This document shows, piece after piece, positions 62,127-64,000 of a stretch of 64,000 nt of DNA (the first letter of the stretch is position 1; the number at the start of each line of letters is the position of its first letter). The position numbers were made by a program, and so were the translations under genes. The notes under the pieces were generated by a model. It was given only the letters and a program-made list of their open reading frames with translations. It was not told the origin of the DNA and did no database searches. This DNA is from Symbiodinium natans (taxonomy: Eukaryota > Sar > Dinophyceae > Suessiales > Symbiodiniaceae). The DNA lies in NCBI GenBank assembly GCA_905221605.1, contig CAJNDS010002627.1:62001-126000 (forward strand), read 5' to 3'.

Positions 62127-62223
62127 AAACTCTGTGAAGGCTTCAAGCACTGCCTTCCTGAGCTCCCGGGGTGTAAGTTTCTCTTCTCGGCGTGGGCTTG
62201 ATGGCAGGGAGCTGCTGAGAATT

Positions 62224-62380
62224 TTGGTTTAGGGTTTAGTGTTTGGGGTTTAGGCTTTAGGGAATTTAGGGAATTTAGGGTTTAGGGTTTAGGGAATTTA
62301 GGGTTTAGGGTTTAGGGAGTTTTGGGAATTTTGGGAACTTTGGGTTTAGGGTTTAGGGTTTAGGGTTTAGGGTTTAGGGA
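62224..62380. repeat. Telomere-like array with GGGAATT insertions
   Basis: TTTAGGG units are interspersed with GGGAATTTAGGG and GGGAATTTTGGG variants, then six perfect units. Arrays at 62818-62882 (CCCTAAA) and 62970-63020 (TTTAGGG) follow; a four-unit TTTAGGG array lies at 61197-61228. Confidence 0.92.
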
Positions 62381-63953
62381 TCCCCTCAGGGTGCGCGTTC
62401 AGACCTTGAACCCACCATTGTAGACCCTAAACCGCGGTCTGCATGGGTCACACACGGACATCCCCGCACCATTTCAGACCCTAACATACCCTAACCATTC
62501 CAGACCTTTGCATGCAGGACTGCAGGATATGTTGCGCTAACCAAGGGTCTGAAGTGGTCCTGGGCTAGGGTCTTCAATTGTAGCCCTGACCATTCCAGAC
62601 CTTGCACATGTTGCGGGCAGGGTGCCACCATTTCATACCCTCGCAAACTGAGGGTACAGTTGTTTAGGGACCATCAATCCAACATGAAACTTTTTATTCA
62701 TCCGACTTAACACAAGACTCGAAACCATCCTACTCCCAGCAGCCACACTTCAAAAGTGCTACAGCATCCAAGTCCACGGAGCCCAAGGAGTATATAGAGT
62801 CCACCGCTCGAAGGACACCATAAACCCTAAACCCTAAAACCCTAAAACCCTAAACCCTACACCCTAAACCCTAAACCCTAAAGCAAATTCCCTCGGCCCC
62901 CTTTGGCCCCCGGGCCGAAGAGCGCCATGGAGTCCCAGACCCCTCCGATGAAGACGAAAATCAGGACCTGACGGTTTAGGGGTTAGGGTTTAGGGTTTAG
63001 GGCTTAGGGTTTAGGGTTTATGTTGTCTCAACAACGCGCATCCTGCGAGACTGCTTCTAGCAGCACCTATCATCCTCAAGGAAAGACGTCCGGATGAATT
63101 CAAGGTTCCATGGCTTGTCGGGAGGCATGATCGCTCATGATCAGAGTGACAGTGTTTCCCCTGTGGTAGCTTGGTATTGCAATGCTCATACTGAGGGAAG
63201 GCACGTGAAGTTGTAAACCTTCATGCGCGACTTGCTCTGTGCGACCAAAGTGTTGCCTTCTGATGCGCATACCATCCCAGGCAGGCCTGCCCCCCCGACA
63301 AACCCATGCATTCCTGCCCCCGGTGAAGGACCGGACATGACCCCTGTTTGGGTGCTACGTCGGCCCGCTCATAGCAGTTGGCAGACCTTGCCAGAACCTA
63401 GCACGGCCACCGGTGCGTGTCAAAACCCGGACAAAGCCCACCAAAGCTTGCGCAGAGCCAAAATTCACCTCCACCCGTGCTCGAGCGTGCCACTGGCATG
63501 CGCATTGTGACTGGTCGGGTTTTGCTGGAAGTGGTTTCGTTGAATTACGCTGACCTTGCTTGCATCAAGCTGGCGAGAACCGCAGAATCTTCATTACAAC
63601 TCGAAGATGCCGAAAAATCATAAGCATAACTGACCCTGCGACCCGGAAGCATGTTCCAAGCCCCGGTCCTCGCAAACAAAACTGCGCAGATTGCATGAGC
63701 AACGGCAACTTTGCATGTTTTGACACGTCGGATTCTGTATCTCTACGCAACCGAGTACTGTATGCATGAAGGTACAACTGTTAATCCGTATACATGAACG
63801 GATGTCCGATGTGCATCCCATGGCAAATCGCCCAAAAGGTGATGGCCCTGAGCTGAAGCCATCTGAAGCCTATATAGCATGCGCAGCCCCTCTGTAGAGA
63901 AACAACACATTCCTACTAGTCTTAGCTCAACATTCCCTGGACTGTACACATGA
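62381..63953. other. No gene recognised
   Basis: Unique DNA in which CATTCCAGACC/CCATTTCAGACC phrases recur at 62410-62640. Two telomere-like arrays. Frames up to 95 codons, none supported. Confidence 0.5.
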
Positions 63954-64000
63954 GGGGGTTTCCAAAAACAGGGGTAGCTTGTTGGGGTCCTTGTGGGATC
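63954..64000 (+). mobile_element. Short TIR element, family B, cut by the window end
   Basis: GGGGGTTTCCAAAAACAGGGG then GCTTGTTGGGGTCC matches the left half of the other copies; the right half lies beyond the window. Confidence 0.7.

Overview
The window looks like nuclear DNA of a dinoflagellate, most likely of the Symbiodinium/Polarella type. Five observations support this. The seven-base telomere motif TTTAGGG/CCCTAAA is scattered as more than 50 interstitial arrays in both orientations. The ankyrin repeats carry the consensus ending RFTAVN that I associate with dinoflagellate ankyrin proteins. A spliced gene has short introns (57-124 nt), one with a GC donor and most with an AG|G acceptor. 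Every convincing gene lies on the minus strand, as in unidirectional dinoflagellate gene clusters. The large open reading frames are otherwise intronless. I saw no rRNA gene, complete tRNA gene, CRISPR array or bacterial-type operon.

Layout. 1-4.05 kb: telomere-like arrays plus two short terminal-inverted-repeat (TIR) elements. 4.06-5.85 kb (-): ankyrin-repeat protein of 597 aa, with a sense-oriented TTTAGGG array ending just before its ATG. 5.9-7.1 kb: a (TA)n and TATAGTATAC-rich block. 7.1-13.8 kb: arrays, microsatellites and TIR elements, no gene recognised. 14.1-15.8 kb: C-rich minisatellite with a 100-N assembly gap. 15.92-27.47 kb (-): one uninterrupted 3,851-codon ORF, a Helitron/Helentron-type rolling-circle transposase. 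It carries zinc fingers, an OTU-like protease, a DUF6570-like region, an HUH-type Rep region, a Pif1 helicase, treble-clef fingers and a 141-bp tandem array of zinc ribbons. 27.6-28.3 kb (-): broken coding remnant. 28.6-28.86 kb: higher-order telomere-motif satellite. 30.07-33.54 kb (-): unrecognised multi-exon gene with an internal exon-containing duplication. 33.8-39.4 kb: arrays and TIR elements. 39.82-41.60 kb (-): intronless 594-aa protein of unknown function with Cys motifs. 41.7-64 kb: arrays, tandem duplications, a C-run/ATACGCCG minisatellite, a (CT)n block and several TIR-element families, with no secure gene.

The genes do not form an obvious pathway. What unifies the window is repeat biology: one potentially autonomous rolling-circle element, at least six families of roughly 75-180 bp TIR elements whose ends are GGG/CCC-rich, and telomere motifs joined directly to genes and to TIR elements. 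All functional statements are sequence reading and family knowledge; no database search was run.
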